A DNA stretch of 23,300 nt from DASTSN01 sp035549175 (GCA_035549175.1 DASZRL010000074.1:1-23300); one strand, 5' to 3'. Positions 1 through 8,796 are shown, counted from the stretch's first letter. Notes: generated from the sequence alone by a model not told the origin. Numbers and translations: made by a program.

Positions 1-377
1 TTCAACAATTAGTGCGTAAAGGACGCGAAATAATCAAGGCTAAAAGCAAATCCAGGGCCCTGGACAGCTGCCCGCAGCGGCGTGGCGTTTGTACCCGGGT
101 ATACACCACGACGCCGAAAAAACCCAACTCGGCGCTTCGCAAGGTGGCCAAGGTTCGCCTGACCAATAAGGTGGAAGTGATCGCCTACATCCCGGGAGAA
201 GGGCATAACCTCCAGGAGCACTCCATCGTGCTTATTCGCGGCGGCCGGGTAAAGGACCTCCCGGGCGTTCGTTACCACATTGTGCGTGGTTCCCTGGACA
301 CGGCCGGGGTTAAAGACCGCAAGAAGAGCCGTTCCAAGTATGGCACCAAGCGTGAAAAGCAGGCCGCAAAAAAATAA
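1..377 (+). CDS. rpsL: 30S ribosomal protein S12 (5'-partial)
   Basis: Small-subunit ribosomal protein S12, which lines the decoding centre and monitors codon-anticodon pairing. The window opens inside the gene: the frame is open from base 3 (codons for Gln-Gln-Leu-Val-Arg-Lys-Gly), and S12 proteins of this phylum normally begin MPTIQQLVRKG, so about four residues lie upstream. The in-frame GTG at 12 is an internal valine codon, not the start. Hallmark S12 segments are present: CTRVYTTTPKKPNSALRK, then EGHNLQEHS and GGRVKDLPGVRYH. The lysines in TPKKPNS and RVKDLPG, where streptomycin-resistance substitutions usually fall, are wild type. The C-terminus is lysine-rich (KREKQAAKK). rpsG follows after 33 bases in the same direction, as expected for the str operon. 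Identification is essentially certain; only the missing 5' end is inferred. Confidence 0.98.
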   Translation, partial: QQLVRKGREIIKAKSKSRALDSCPQRRGVCTRVYTTTPKKPNSALRKVAKVRLTNKVEVIAYIPGEGHNLQEHSIVLIRGGRVKDLPGVRYHIVRGSLDTAGVKDRKKSRSKYGTKREKQAAKK

Positions 378-410
378 AGCAATCTAATCGTAATAGAAAT
401 CTGATTTCAC

Positions 411-878
411 ATGCGCAAAGCACAAGCAAAAAAACTTCCGCTCGCTCCCGATCCTAAATTCAATGACAAACTGGTTACCCGCTTTGTCAACAACCTGATG
501 TGGCAGGGTAAGAAGAGCGGCGCCTACACTATATTTTACACGGCGCTGGACAAGGTGGCCAAGCAGACCGGGGAGGACCCCTATGAAATATGGAAACGGG
601 CCCTGGCCAATGTAACTCCCTCCGTGGAAGTTCGTAGCCGCCGGATTGGGGGTGCTACCTTTCAGATCCCTACCGAAGTGCGCCAGGATCGTAAACTGTC
701 ACTGAGCATCAAGTGGCTGATCCGCTATAGCCGCGAGCGCAATGGCCGCAGCATGGCAGACAAGCTGGCTAATGAGATTGTGGCAGCTGCCAAAGGGGAA
801 GGTGCTGCGGTGAAAAAGAAAGAAGATACGCACCGCATGGCCGAAGCCAACAAGGCCTTCGCCCACTTCCGGGTCTGA
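411..878 (+). CDS. rpsG: 30S ribosomal protein S7
   Basis: Ribosomal protein S7, the 155-residue primary binder that nucleates assembly of the 30S head and sits near the E site. The full family length is present, starting MRKAQAKK and containing the typical LVTRFVNNLMWQGKKS helix region, the DKVAKQTGEDPYEIWKRAL segment, the NVTPSVEVRSRRIGGATFQIP beta-hairpin region (positions roughly 67-87) and the ending HRMAEANKAFAHFRV. The ATG at 411 is the only sensible start, 33 bases after rpsL, so the two are cotranscribed. In most bacteria fusA comes next; here an intrinsic terminator follows 29 bases after the stop and the next 14 kb is accessory DNA. Confidence 0.98.
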   Translation: MRKAQAKKLPLAPDPKFNDKLVTRFVNNLMWQGKKSGAYTIFYTALDKVAKQTGEDPYEIWKRALANVTPSVEVRSRRIGGATFQIPTEVRQDRKLSLSIKWLIRYSRERNGRSMADKLANEIVAAAKGEGAAVKKKEDTHRMAEANKAFAHFRV

Positions 879-907
879 TACGTGCCTACCGAACAATACT
901 TTATTGA

Positions 908-930
908 AGCAACCTCCGGGTTGCTTTTTT
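908..930 (+). terminator. Intrinsic terminator after rpsG
   Basis: A 7-bp perfect stem (AGCAACC at 908-914 paired with GGTTGCT at 919-925) with a TCCG tetraloop is followed directly by a run of T (925-930). This is a textbook rho-independent terminator. It ends the rpsL-rpsG transcript and isolates it from the polysaccharide locus downstream, so fusA cannot depend on this operon's promoter. Confidence 0.9.
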
Positions 931-1017
931 GTTTCCTGAAGGGTGTGGTCACTTACCGTTCAGGGTGCATTTTCGAAAAATAACCTAATTTTCCGCCCTA
1001 ACCAGCAGCACGATTGC

Positions 1018-1602
1018 ATGAAAGAGGGGATGGGCCACCAGGACATACCGGAACTGCAGCGGAGGATCGCCATTTATGAGGATGAGATTGCCTACCGGGA
1101 CCTGTTTTTTCTTCTGTATGCGCCCCTTAAACGATTCGCACAGACCTTCCTGAAGTCACCTGAAATTTCCGAGGAGGTGGTAGCTGATGTGTTCGTGGAA
1201 ATTTGGACACGCAGGGCCCGCCTGCTGGAAATTGAAGATCTGAAAATGTACCTGTACATCAGCGTGCGCAACGGCGCTTTGCGCAGGATGCAGCAGGCCA
1301 GGCGGCAGCCTGTCCTCTCCCTGGATGAGATAAGCGTGGAACTGATCTCAGGGGATTCCACTCCTGAGGAAGCCCTGCTCACCTCGGAACTCCGGTTGCG
1401 GATTGAACAGGCGGTTAATGAATTGCCTCCCCGCTGTAAACTGATTTACAAGCTGGCCAAGGAAGACCGGCTAAAATACCGTGAGATTTCCCGACTCCTT
1501 CATATCCAGATCAAGACAATCGACCATCAACTGGCCACGGCCGTCAAAAAGATTGCCCACGCGGTACAATTCCGACTGAAGAAGAAAACGGATCAGATCT
1601 GA
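1018..1602 (+). CDS. ECF RNA polymerase sigma-70 factor of the PUL
   Basis: Extracytoplasmic-function sigma factor of the Bacteroidota PUL-associated type, expected to direct RNA polymerase to the susC-type operon when released by the FecR protein encoded next. From the ATG at 1018 it has 194 residues, normal for the group. Region 2 is visible around residues 30-70 (YAPLKRFAQTFLKSPEISEEVVADVFVEIW in two parts) and region 4 around 130-180 (NELPPRCKLIYKL followed by the helix-turn-helix YREISRLLHIQIKTIDHQL). The frame stays open upstream to 943, but that would add 25 non-conserved residues; 1018 fits family lengths, and the ATG at 1030 is an alternative. A weak -7-like box, TAATTTTC, lies at 986-993. 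fecR follows after 55 bases, so the two are probably cotranscribed. Confidence 0.9.
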   Translation: MKEGMGHQDIPELQRRIAIYEDEIAYRDLFFLLYAPLKRFAQTFLKSPEISEEVVADVFVEIWTRRARLLEIEDLKMYLYISVRNGALRRMQQARRQPVLSLDEISVELISGDSTPEEALLTSELRLRIEQAVNELPPRCKLIYKLAKEDRLKYREISRLLHIQIKTIDHQLATAVKKIAHAVQFRLKKKTDQI

Positions 1603-1657
1603 TTTTTTTTTAAACCCTTAGGGGATTTTTCTTTTCCCTGTCTCTTAATATATAAGC

Positions 1658-2776
1658 ATGATGCAAACTGATCGACTTTGGACCCTCCTGGGGCGAAAAC
1701 TGGCCGGAGAAGCTTCCCCGGAGGAACTGGCGGAGCTTGAAGACTTGCTTAAGGTTCATCCGGAGGCCCATTTGTCCATCCAGGCCGTCACGGAAACCTG
1801 GGATGAACCCTTGCCAGCTGAAGACCAGGAGGCGACGCAAGCCTATGAGCGCCTTGCCCACCGGCTGAAGGATCTTGGGTTCGGGTTCCGGGAGGAAGAA
1901 GGCCCTCAGGAACTGTATCTGCCAGCGACACGTCCCCTTCGGCGCAGGAATAAGGTGGTTCTTGTGGGTGTCCTCGCAATTACGGTTCTGGCAGTCGCCA
2001 TCTGGTGGGTGAGTCCCGCCAGATCATCCGCTGACAGGTCAGGCCGGGAGGCTTCCGCTGTCAAGAGTAGCGTTTCCACCCGGTACGGATCCCGTTCGCG
2101 CGTGGACCTGCCGGATGGCTCCGTGGTTTGGCTGAATGCGGGCAGTACCCTCACCTATGATCCTCAGTTCGGAGTTACCAACCGGGAAGTACGGCTTAGC
2201 GGGGAAGGATATTTTAAGGTGGTCCACAACGAGAATAAGCCTTTCCTTATTCATACCTCCGTCATGGACATCCGGGACCTGGGAACCCAGTTTAACGTCA
2301 AGTGTTATCCGGATGACAGGACGACGGAAACCAGCCTGGTGGAAGGAAGTGTTGAAATCACCGTACGCCGCCGGGGCGAACGTTATACCCTGAAGCCTAA
2401 CCAGAAACTGGTACTCCTGAACGAGGCCATTGGGGCGGACTCAGGAAGGGCAGCCCCGGGCAAGGCGCCGAGTAAGGACGACGAGCCGATTATGGCAATC
2501 CGCTCCCTGACCTACAAGGCGGACGATACGGTGGCTGTGGAGACGGCCTGGGCTTACAACCGGTTATCCTTCGCGGACGAACGCTTCAGTGAGGTGACCA
2601 AGAAACTGAGCCGTTGGTTTAACCGGGAGTTTGCCTTCAGCAATCATTCCCTGGAGGATGAGCGGCTGACTGGCTCCTTTCCACCGCAGACCACCCTGGA
2701 ACAGGCAATGGAAGCGCTGAAATACGGATACCGGTTCAATTATGAAATACGAGGGGAAAAAGTGATTATATATTAG
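1658..2776 (+). CDS. FecR-family anti-sigma factor with DUF4974-like C-terminus
   Basis: Inner-membrane anti-sigma regulator that holds the ECF sigma factor in the cytoplasm and receives the ligand signal from the STN domain of the SusC protein in the periplasm. The 372 residues show a cytoplasmic anti-sigma part (about 1-95, with LAGEASPEELAELEDLL), one membrane segment (about 99-118, VVLVGVLAITVLAVAIWW), a periplasmic FecR domain (about 138-237; RVDLPDGSVVWLNAGSTLTY and VRLSGEGYFKV are signature stretches, as are LGTQFNV and ETSLVEGSVE), and a C-terminal DUF4974-like domain (about 298-372; RFSEVTKKLSRWFNREF and LTGSF, LEQAMEALK). The start is one of two adjacent ATGs (1658 or 1661). Its position between the sigma factor and susC is the standard trans-envelope signalling arrangement. 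Confidence 0.92.
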   Translation: MMQTDRLWTLLGRKLAGEASPEELAELEDLLKVHPEAHLSIQAVTETWDEPLPAEDQEATQAYERLAHRLKDLGFGFREEEGPQELYLPATRPLRRRNKVVLVGVLAITVLAVAIWWVSPARSSADRSGREASAVKSSVSTRYGSRSRVDLPDGSVVWLNAGSTLTYDPQFGVTNREVRLSGEGYFKVVHNENKPFLIHTSVMDIRDLGTQFNVKCYPDDRTTETSLVEGSVEITVRRRGERYTLKPNQKLVLLNEAIGADSGRAAPGKAPSKDDEPIMAIRSLTYKADDTVAVETAWAYNRLSFADERFSEVTKKLSRWFNREFAFSNHSLEDERLTGSFPPQTTLEQAMEALKYGYRFNYEIRGEKVIIY

Positions 2777-2939
2777 AAAATACTTATTTATAACCAAAAC
2801 ATTAGCTGCGTATGAATTACCACTCCGGATAAAACAAAAAACGGGAAATGTTGGCGCATTCCCCGTCGTAAAGGCTCATAAAGGAAACCGTCTCTTGCCT
2901 GATTCGATTTCTGCATTTATCAACCTCAAGCTTAAAAGT
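2777..2939 (+). promoter_or_regulatory. Leader region of the susC operon with imperfect hairpin
   Basis: This 163-base gap holds no gene but must carry any promoter dedicated to susC. A hairpin is visible: ACGGGAAATG (2841-2850) pairs with CATTCCCCGT (2857-2866) at nine of ten positions around a TTGGCG loop. No T-run follows, so it does not look like a terminator; it may be a leader structure or an operator dyad. No TAnnTTTG box is convincing here, which agrees with use of the ECF sigma factor rather than the housekeeping one, but that is inference. Confidence 0.4.
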
Positions 2940-5900
2940 ATGAAAAATAAGCATACGATTGCCAGGACCCTTGCGGCCCTGAAAATGCCGTTCTTGATTA
3001 TGAAACTTACACTGATTCTCACCGTATTCTGCGTCTTTCACAGCTTTGCCGGTATCCGGGGACAGACGGTAACACTGACCGCACGGGACACCCGGATCAG
3101 TACGGTGCTATCCGATATTGAAAAGCAGGGGAATGTCCGGTTCCTGTTCAACAGCCGGTTAAAGGACCTGCACCAGAAGGTGACCGTTTCCTTCAATAAC
3201 ACGGAAATCGGCAAGGCCTTGGATGAACTGTTTACCGGTACCAGCCTGCGCTTCAGGAAATTCGAAAACAACCTCATCGTGATCCGTTCGGAATCCGGCG
3301 AGGATCACCAGGTGCAGGTTACCGGCCACGTCACCAGCGAAACCGGGGCGCCCCTTTCCGGCGTTTCAGTTCTGGTACGGGGAACCAACCGGGGTACGGT
3401 AACCAATGCGGACGGCAATTTCATTCTGAACATCGATGATCCCAATGCCGTCCTGGTGTTTTCCTATATCGGGTATGAAACCCAGGAGGTACCCCTCGGG
3501 GGGCGAACCCAGGTGTCCGTAGCCATGACCCTTTCCCAAAAGCAACTGGACCAGGTCATAGTGGTGGGTTATGGCACCCAGCGTAAACTGGATGTGACCG
3601 GGTCGGTTGCGCAGGTAAAGGGGGATGAAGTGGCCAAGCAGCCTGCCTCCAACGCGATCAGTTCCCTTCAGGGGAAGGTAGCCGGGGTTCAGATTACTAA
3701 TTCCGGCGCTCCCGGCGCTTCCCCGGAGATACGTATTCGGGGTCTCGGAACTATTTATGGCAGCCAGTCCCCGCTTTATGTGGTGGATGGGGTCTGGTAT
3801 GATGACATCAGCTTCCTGAACCCGGCCGATATTGATAATATCAGTATTCTCAAGGATGCGTCCAGCGAATCCATTTTCGGGGTACGTGCCGCCAACGGAG
3901 TGATCCTGATCTCCACCAAAAAAGGAAAATCCGGAGCCGCCGTGGTTAATTATAACGGATATGTCGGCTACCAGAATGTAACCAACCAGATTAAAATGGC
4001 TGATGGCAGCCAGTATGCTACCCTGATCAATGAATTGCGGGGTAATACCGATCTCAACCCTGCGGATTTTGGCAAAGGAACCGATTGGTACCACCAGGTT
4101 TTGCGCAATGCCCTGGTAACGAATCACCAGGTGTCCGTGTCCGGCGGGACGGAGCGGTCCACCTACAACTTCTCCCTGGGATATTTCAAACAGGATGGCA
4201 TCGTCGAAACCAACAGCTATAGCCGCTACACGGCCCGGTTACAAAACGATTTCCAGGTCTTTAAGCCGCTTAAACTGGGGTATACCCTCACGGCGGTGGC
4301 CAGCAACTCCCGGGACATTGACGGAAGTATCTTCCACCAGCTGTTTGCTGCTGCCCCGATTGTACCGGTCCGGTATGCCGACGGCTCTTACGGTGATCCG
4401 TCAGATTATAACCTGGGTGACGGCGCCAATTTTAATCCTCAGGTTACCATCGATTTCTTCAACCAGCGCTCCAAGAATTACCGCGCCACCGGCAATGCCT
4501 ATGCCGACCTGAAGATGGCCCGCCACTTCACCTTCCATAGCAGTATCGGTGGCGATTTCGGGCAGGCTGAAGTGCGTAATTACCTGCCGGTCTACACCGC
4601 GACCCTCAAACAGCGCAATACCCTCAGCGCCCTGACTATTTCCCGGGCGGAGACGCGAAACTGGATCCTGGAGAACACCTTTACGTATGAGAACCGTTTC
4701 AACGACCACAGCCTGAAAGTGCTGGTCGGCCAATCCGCCAACCAGAATCAGATATACGGCCTCACCGGTTCTGCCAAAGGGGTACCTTACAGTTCCTCAG
4801 GTGACCTGTACCTGTCACTGGGAAATACCGGTACGGCCACCGTGACCGATTACGGGGACCTGTCACACTGGGCTTCCTACTTCGGCCGTGTAAACTATTC
4901 CTTCAAAAACCGTTACCTGCTTAATGCATCCTTCCGGGCGGACGGATCCTCCAAGTTTTCCGGCAATAAGCGCTGGGGCTATTTCCCGTCCGTGGGGGCC
5001 GGCTGGGTGATTTCCGACGAGGACTTCATGAAAAGCCAGCGTACCATCAGTTACCTGAAACTCCGGGGCAGCTGGGGCCAAATCGGTAATGCAAGTGTTC
5101 CTTCCAACCTGCCAACGCAGCTGGTGGATAATAACCAGGGATATTCGGTTGCCTGGGGTAACGGGGCCATTGGCACAGGTGCCAGCATCGACCAGCTTGT
5201 GCCGCCTGTCCTGTACTGGGAGAAAGGGGTAGGTACTGATATCGGCCTGGAAGGGTCCCTGCTGAAAAGCAGGCTGAGCTTTGATGCGGATTTCTATAAC
5301 CGGAAGACGCAGGATGCCATATTTGATATTCCCATTCTCAGCTCCATCGGAACCTCTTCCGGGGCCATTATCGGCAACCAGGCCACCATTCAGAACCAGG
5401 GCTTCGAACTCCTGCTGACCTGGAAGGATGATATCAGTAAGGACTTTTCCTACCGGGTCAGCGGCAATATCGGGATCAATGAAAACAAGGTGCTCAAAAC
5501 CGTAACCGGGGAAAACCCGATCTACGGAGGCGGCAGCGCCGCTACCGGCGGCCAGCTTGCCACCCGCACGATCGTGGGGCAACCGATCGGCCAGTATTAC
5601 GGCCTGCAGGTGACAGGAATTTTCCAGAATGCCACCGAGGTGGCCAATTCAGCCCAGGCCGCCACGGCCAAACCCGGTGACTTCAAATACGTGGACCAGA
5701 ACAAAGATGGTGTAATAGACGGCAAGGACCGCATTGCCCTGGGAAATCCCAACGCGAAATTTACCTACGGGTTAAACACGAACTGGACCTACCGTCAGTT
5801 TGACCTTACGCTGGATTTCCAGGGTGTGGCCGGGGTGCAGATCTATAATGCCAACCTGGGTATCCGCTACGGAACAGAGAATTTCACCAAGGACTTCTAT

Positions 5901-6236
5901 GACAATCGCTGGCACGGGGAAGGTACTTCCAATTCCTATCCCTCGGTAAATATCGGAGGCGGGGATAACTACAAGCCGAACTCCTTCTTTGTGGAAAACG
6001 GGAGTTACTTCCGGGTTCGCAACGCCCAGCTGGGTTATACCTTCTCCAAGGCGATCGCCGACAGACTGCGGGCGCGTCAGCTGCGCGTCTATGTAAATGC
6101 CCAGAATGCGCTGAACTTCTTCAGGTATCGCGGATTTTCCCCTGAAATCGGGGGCAGCGCCCTGAGCCGGGGGATTGATACCAACGTGTATCCGTTGTAT
6201 GCCACCTACAATTTTGGCGTTAACCTTTCCTTCTAA
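2940..6236 (+). CDS. SusC-family TonB-dependent transporter with STN signalling domain
   Basis: Outer-membrane SusC/RagA-type transporter, expected to import glycan oligosaccharides with the SusD partner using TonB energy. From the ATG at 2940 it is 1098 residues, a usual size. The frame is open to a TTG at 2895, but 2940 gives a better N-terminus. In order: a signal region (about 16-42), an STN domain (about 42-115; VTLTARDTRISTVLSDIEKQ and VTVSFNNTEIGKALDELF), a carboxypeptidase-regulatory-like beta-sandwich (about 126-200; GAPLSGVSVLVRGTNRGTVT), the plug (from about 205; VIVVGYGTQRK, ISSLQGKVAGVQI, PLYVVDGV, ESIFGVRAANGVILISTKKG) and a 22-strand-type barrel ending NFGVNLSF. The STN domain marks it as a transducer that talks to FecR. 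susD follows after 17 bases. Confidence 0.95.
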   Translation: MKNKHTIARTLAALKMPFLIMKLTLILTVFCVFHSFAGIRGQTVTLTARDTRISTVLSDIEKQGNVRFLFNSRLKDLHQKVTVSFNNTEIGKALDELFTGTSLRFRKFENNLIVIRSESGEDHQVQVTGHVTSETGAPLSGVSVLVRGTNRGTVTNADGNFILNIDDPNAVLVFSYIGYETQEVPLGGRTQVSVAMTLSQKQLDQVIVVGYGTQRKLDVTGSVAQVKGDEVAKQPASNAISSLQGKVAGVQITNSGAPGASPEIRIRGLGTIYGSQSPLYVVDGVWYDDISFLNPADIDNISILKDASSESIFGVRAANGVILISTKKGKSGAAVVNYNGYVGYQNVTNQIKMADGSQYATLINELRGNTDLNPADFGKGTDWYHQVLRNALVTNHQVSVSGGTERSTYNFSLGYFKQDGIVETNSYSRYTARLQNDFQVFKPLKLGYTLTAVASNSRDIDGSIFHQLFAAAPIVPVRYADGSYGDPSDYNLGDGANFNPQVTIDFFNQRSKNYRATGNAYADLKMARHFTFHSSIGGDFGQAEVRNYLPVYTATLKQRNTLSALTISRAETRNWILENTFTYENRFNDHSLKVLVGQSANQNQIYGLTGSAKGVPYSSSGDLYLSLGNTGTATVTDYGDLSHWASYFGRVNYSFKNRYLLNASFRADGSSKFSGNKRWGYFPSVGAGWVISDEDFMKSQRTISYLKLRGSWGQIGNASVPSNLPTQLVDNNQGYSVAWGNGAIGTGASIDQLVPPVLYWEKGVGTDIGLEGSLLKSRLSFDADFYNRKTQDAIFDIPILSSIGTSSGAIIGNQATIQNQGFELLLTWKDDISKDFSYRVSGNIGINENKVLKTVTGENPIYGGGSAATGGQLATRTIVGQPIGQYYGLQVTGIFQNATEVANSAQAATAKPGDFKYVDQNKDGVIDGKDRIALGNPNAKFTYGLNTNWTYRQFDLTLDFQGVAGVQIYNANLGIRYGTENFTKDFYDNRWHGEGTSNSYPSVNIGGGDNYKPNSFFVENGSYFRVRNAQLGYTFSKAIADRLRARQLRVYVNAQNALNFFRYRGFSPEIGGSALSRGIDTNVYPLYATYNFGVNLSF

Positions 6237-6253
6237 CCCCAAAAACGATTTTT

Positions 6254-7744
6254 ATGAACCACAATCATAATAACCTACTTATCCGTACCTCGGCTGTCCT
6301 GGGTGTATTAATCCTGGTCACCGCCTATACCTCCTGCAAGAAGAGTTACCTGGACGTGCCACCGCAGGGAGAGCAGAAAGGGGAAGCCTTCTGGCAGAAT
6401 GAATCCGATGCGACCAAGGCGGTCAACGCCATGTACGGTAACCTGCGGTCCTGGACTCAGGTGGCCTTCGCACCCATTGCCATTGAGAGCCTGGGATCGG
6501 ATGATGCCGAGAAAGGCAGCAACCCCACGGACGCTACCTTCATGAACAAATTCGACAATTTTACCGCTACCTCGACCGAAGGGCAGATCCAGGATTTCTG
6601 GACCGGGGAATACCAGCAGATCAACCTGTGCAACCAGGTCCTTGACAATGTGCCGGGGATCAACATGGATGCCAACCTGAAGAGCCGGTACCTGGCAGAG
6701 GCCAAGTTCCTTCGCGCCTATGCCTATTTCCGGCTGGTGCGCGCCTTCGGGGATGTACCGCTGCGGCTGCACCTGCCGAAGAATGCCACCGAATATAATA
6801 TTCCCCGCACACCCAAGGCACAGGTATGGGCCGCGATCGAGCAGGATCTGACCGACGCAGCTGCCGTACTACCCCTTACCTACGGACCTGCCGATGTGGG
6901 CAGGGCCACCAAAGGGGCTGCCCTGGCTCTTCATGCCAAGGTGGCTATGTACCAGCAAAAATGGAGCGAGGTGCTTGACTATACCAACCAGGTGATCTCT
7001 TCCAACGTGTATTCCCTGTTTCCCGACTACGAGCAATTGTTCCGGATTCCCAACGAAAATAACTCCGAGTCTGTTTTCGAGATCCAGTGCAAATATGTTC
7101 CGGGCAACTGTGATTTTTCTAATTCGCAATATTCCCAGGTGCAGGGCGTGCGCGGTTCCTTCGGCGGCGGTTGGGGGTTCAACGTGCCCACCCAGTCACT
7201 GGCCGATGCCTATGAGCCCGGCGACCCCCGTCGTGACGCCACTATCATTTTCCGCGGGGAAACGACCCCGGAAGGTGATGCGATCCCTGTAAGCGGGGAC
7301 AACCCCATGTATAACCAGAAGTCCTATGTTCCTTTCAGTCTGTATACGGGGGAATGCGCCGAGGGATCCGAACAGAATATTCGGGTCATCCGCTATGCAG
7401 AGGTACTGCTGATGAACGCGGAAGCGGCCAACGAGATGGGCCAGACGGCCCAGGCGCTTCAATCGCTGAATGCCGTTCGGGCCCGGGCTCGCGGTGGCAA
7501 TAATGCCATCCTGCCTGACGTGACCACGACTAACCAGGCGGACCTCCGGCTGGCGATCTGGCATGAACGACATGTGGAACTGGCTATGGAATTTGATCGC
7601 TATTTTGATGTGATCAGGCAGGGTAGGGCTGCCCAGATCTTCGGTCCCAAAGGATTTGTGGCCGGGAAAAACGAAGTATGGCCTATTCCCCAGAACGAGA
7701 TAGACCTCAGCGCGGGAGTACTGACCCAGAACCCCGGGTATTAA
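6254..7744 (+). CDS. SusD/RagB-family glycan-binding outer-membrane lipoprotein
   Basis: Surface lipoprotein that forms the lid over the SusC barrel and captures glycan. The 496 residues begin with a lipoprotein signal ending at Cys28 (AYTSC then KKSYLDVPPQG). The N-terminal SusD part is recognisable in FWQNESDATKAVNAMYGNL and in YLAEAKFLRAYAYFRLVRAFG (TPR-like helices). The C-terminal RagB/SusD part shows VIRYAEVLLMNAEAANEMG, LNAVRARARGG, IWHERHVELAMEFDRYFDVI and the ending VWPIPQNEIDLSAGVLTQNPGY, all standard. It is 17 bases behind susC and 24 bases ahead of the LamG lipoprotein gene, so one transcript is likely. Ligand specificity cannot be read from the sequence; the beta-1,2-glucan assignment comes from the enzymes downstream. 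Confidence 0.95.
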   Translation: MNHNHNNLLIRTSAVLGVLILVTAYTSCKKSYLDVPPQGEQKGEAFWQNESDATKAVNAMYGNLRSWTQVAFAPIAIESLGSDDAEKGSNPTDATFMNKFDNFTATSTEGQIQDFWTGEYQQINLCNQVLDNVPGINMDANLKSRYLAEAKFLRAYAYFRLVRAFGDVPLRLHLPKNATEYNIPRTPKAQVWAAIEQDLTDAAAVLPLTYGPADVGRATKGAALALHAKVAMYQQKWSEVLDYTNQVISSNVYSLFPDYEQLFRIPNENNSESVFEIQCKYVPGNCDFSNSQYSQVQGVRGSFGGGWGFNVPTQSLADAYEPGDPRRDATIIFRGETTPEGDAIPVSGDNPMYNQKSYVPFSLYTGECAEGSEQNIRVIRYAEVLLMNAEAANEMGQTAQALQSLNAVRARARGGNNAILPDVTTTNQADLRLAIWHERHVELAMEFDRYFDVIRQGRAAQIFGPKGFVAGKNEVWPIPQNEIDLSAGVLTQNPGY

Positions 7745-7768
7745 TTTCTCATCCTCAAAACAGAAATC

Positions 7769-8611
7769 ATGAAAGGAATTTATAAAAATGGCTTACTTGC
7801 CCTGGCACTGGCTGCTTTCAGCAGCCTTTTGCTGACATCCTGTTACAAGAAATTTGATCCAAGCAGCTATGCCCCTAAATTATCCATCGGTGGCTATACG
7901 AGTTCCAAGGAAATCGCGCCGAGTAACCTGGTGGGGTACTGGGCCTTTGATGGCAGCCTGGTGGACAGCGTGTCCAACCAGGCCGGCACCAATGCCGGCA
8001 CCGGTTTCACCGCCGGGGTTAAGGGTCAGGCACTGCAGGGTGCGGACCAGTCCTATGTGGTTTTTGATCCTTCCCAGGCACTTCAGAACCTGCAGAGCTT
8101 TACGATTACCTGCTGGGTCAACAGCCCCCAGAATACCAATGGAATCGTAGGGTTGTTCGATCTTGCCAACACCAACGCTTTCTGGGGAAACCTCGATCTG
8201 TTCTTTGAGAACGGGAGTACGGCCAGCAAGGCCATACTCAAGCTGCATGTCAACAATAACGGTACGGATGCCTGGGTAGGGAATTACGAGATTTCCAATA
8301 TCTGGAATCTCTGGACCAGCCTGGCTATCACCTATGATGCAGCCAGTTCGACGTTCAAGGTCTTTGTTAACGGATCCAAGATCGCGACCCAGACCCAGGC
8401 GGGCTATGGACCGCTGGTCTTTCAGAATGCCACGAAGGCTGTTTTTGGAACGGTCCAGTTCCAGACCAACCCGAGCCTGACTTCCGCCACGGATTCCCAG
8501 CCCTGGGCCAGCTACCTGACCGGGGCGCTGGATGAATTCCGGATTTATAATACGGCGCTGAGCGAATCAGACGTGAATGCCCTGGTTAAACTGGAAGGCC
8601 GGGGGAAATAA
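7769..8611 (+). CDS. LamG/concanavalin-like lipoprotein, probable surface glycan-binding protein
   Basis: A 280-residue lipoprotein (signal peptide LALAAFSSLLLTSC, lipidated Cys25) whose body is one LamG-like (laminin G/concanavalin A type) jelly roll from about residue 54 to the end. Signature pieces are LVGYWAFDGSLVDSVSN near 54-70, FTITCWVNSPQN, WTSLAITYDAASSTFKVFVNG and the closing LTGALDEFRIYNTALSESDVNAL. No catalytic acidic pattern of a jelly-roll glycosidase (such as GH16) is visible, so a binding role is more likely than hydrolysis. It occupies the position directly after susD where PULs usually encode the surface glycan-binding protein (SusE/SusF position), and a stable hairpin and terminators follow it. 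Function is inferred from fold and position. Confidence 0.85.
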   Translation: MKGIYKNGLLALALAAFSSLLLTSCYKKFDPSSYAPKLSIGGYTSSKEIAPSNLVGYWAFDGSLVDSVSNQAGTNAGTGFTAGVKGQALQGADQSYVVFDPSQALQNLQSFTITCWVNSPQNTNGIVGLFDLANTNAFWGNLDLFFENGSTASKAILKLHVNNNGTDAWVGNYEISNIWNLWTSLAITYDAASSTFKVFVNGSKIATQTQAGYGPLVFQNATKAVFGTVQFQTNPSLTSATDSQPWASYLTGALDEFRIYNTALSESDVNALVKLEGRGK

Positions 8612-8622
8612 GTAGAAACTCT

Positions 8623-8662
8623 TAGTCTGACCCGGTGCGGCAAAACCGCCCGGGACAGACTA
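8623..8662 (+). other. Very stable hairpin just downstream of the LamG lipoprotein gene
   Basis: Twelve bases after the stop codon, 8623-8640 pairs with 8646-8662: TAGTCTG/CAGACTA, an A-A mismatch, CCCGG/CCGGG, a bulged T, GCGG/CCGC, with a CAAAA loop. That is 16 base pairs. It is followed by A7 rather than T, so it is not a standard intrinsic terminator on this strand. A role as an mRNA 3'-end stabiliser or processing site for the susC-susD-LamG transcript is possible. Confidence 0.6.
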
Positions 8663-8741
8663 AAAAAATAGCAATCATTGTGCAGGTAAAATCGTATCTT
8701 AAAGAACAGTTTCAGCAATCTGCTTTTCAGTACATAAGCAA

Positions 8742-8763
8742 GAGCCCTGCCGTAACAGGGCTC
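8742..8763 (+). other. 8-bp hairpin in the PUL intergenic region
   Basis: GAGCCCTG (8742-8749) pairs perfectly with CAGGGCTC (8756-8763) around a CCGTAA loop. No T-run follows immediately; the terminator-like stem at 8767-8789 begins four bases later. It is part of a chain of structures in a 280-base gap that otherwise holds no convincing gene. Confidence 0.6.
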
Positions 8764-8766
8764 CGC

Positions 8767-8796
8767 GTGACGCAGTTAGTTTGCGTTGCATTTTTT
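8767..8796 (+). terminator. Probable first intrinsic terminator of the susC-susD-LamG transcript
   Basis: An 8-bp stem containing two G-T wobbles (8767-8774 with 8782-8789, loop GTTAGTT) is followed by one A and then six T residues (8791-8796). It is weaker than the next one at 8829 but is placed correctly to work in tandem with it. Confidence 0.5.

Noticed and set aside
3366..4127. A 253-residue minus-strand frame inside susC
   Set aside because: Shadow of the plug and barrel coding sequence; no recognisable protein features.
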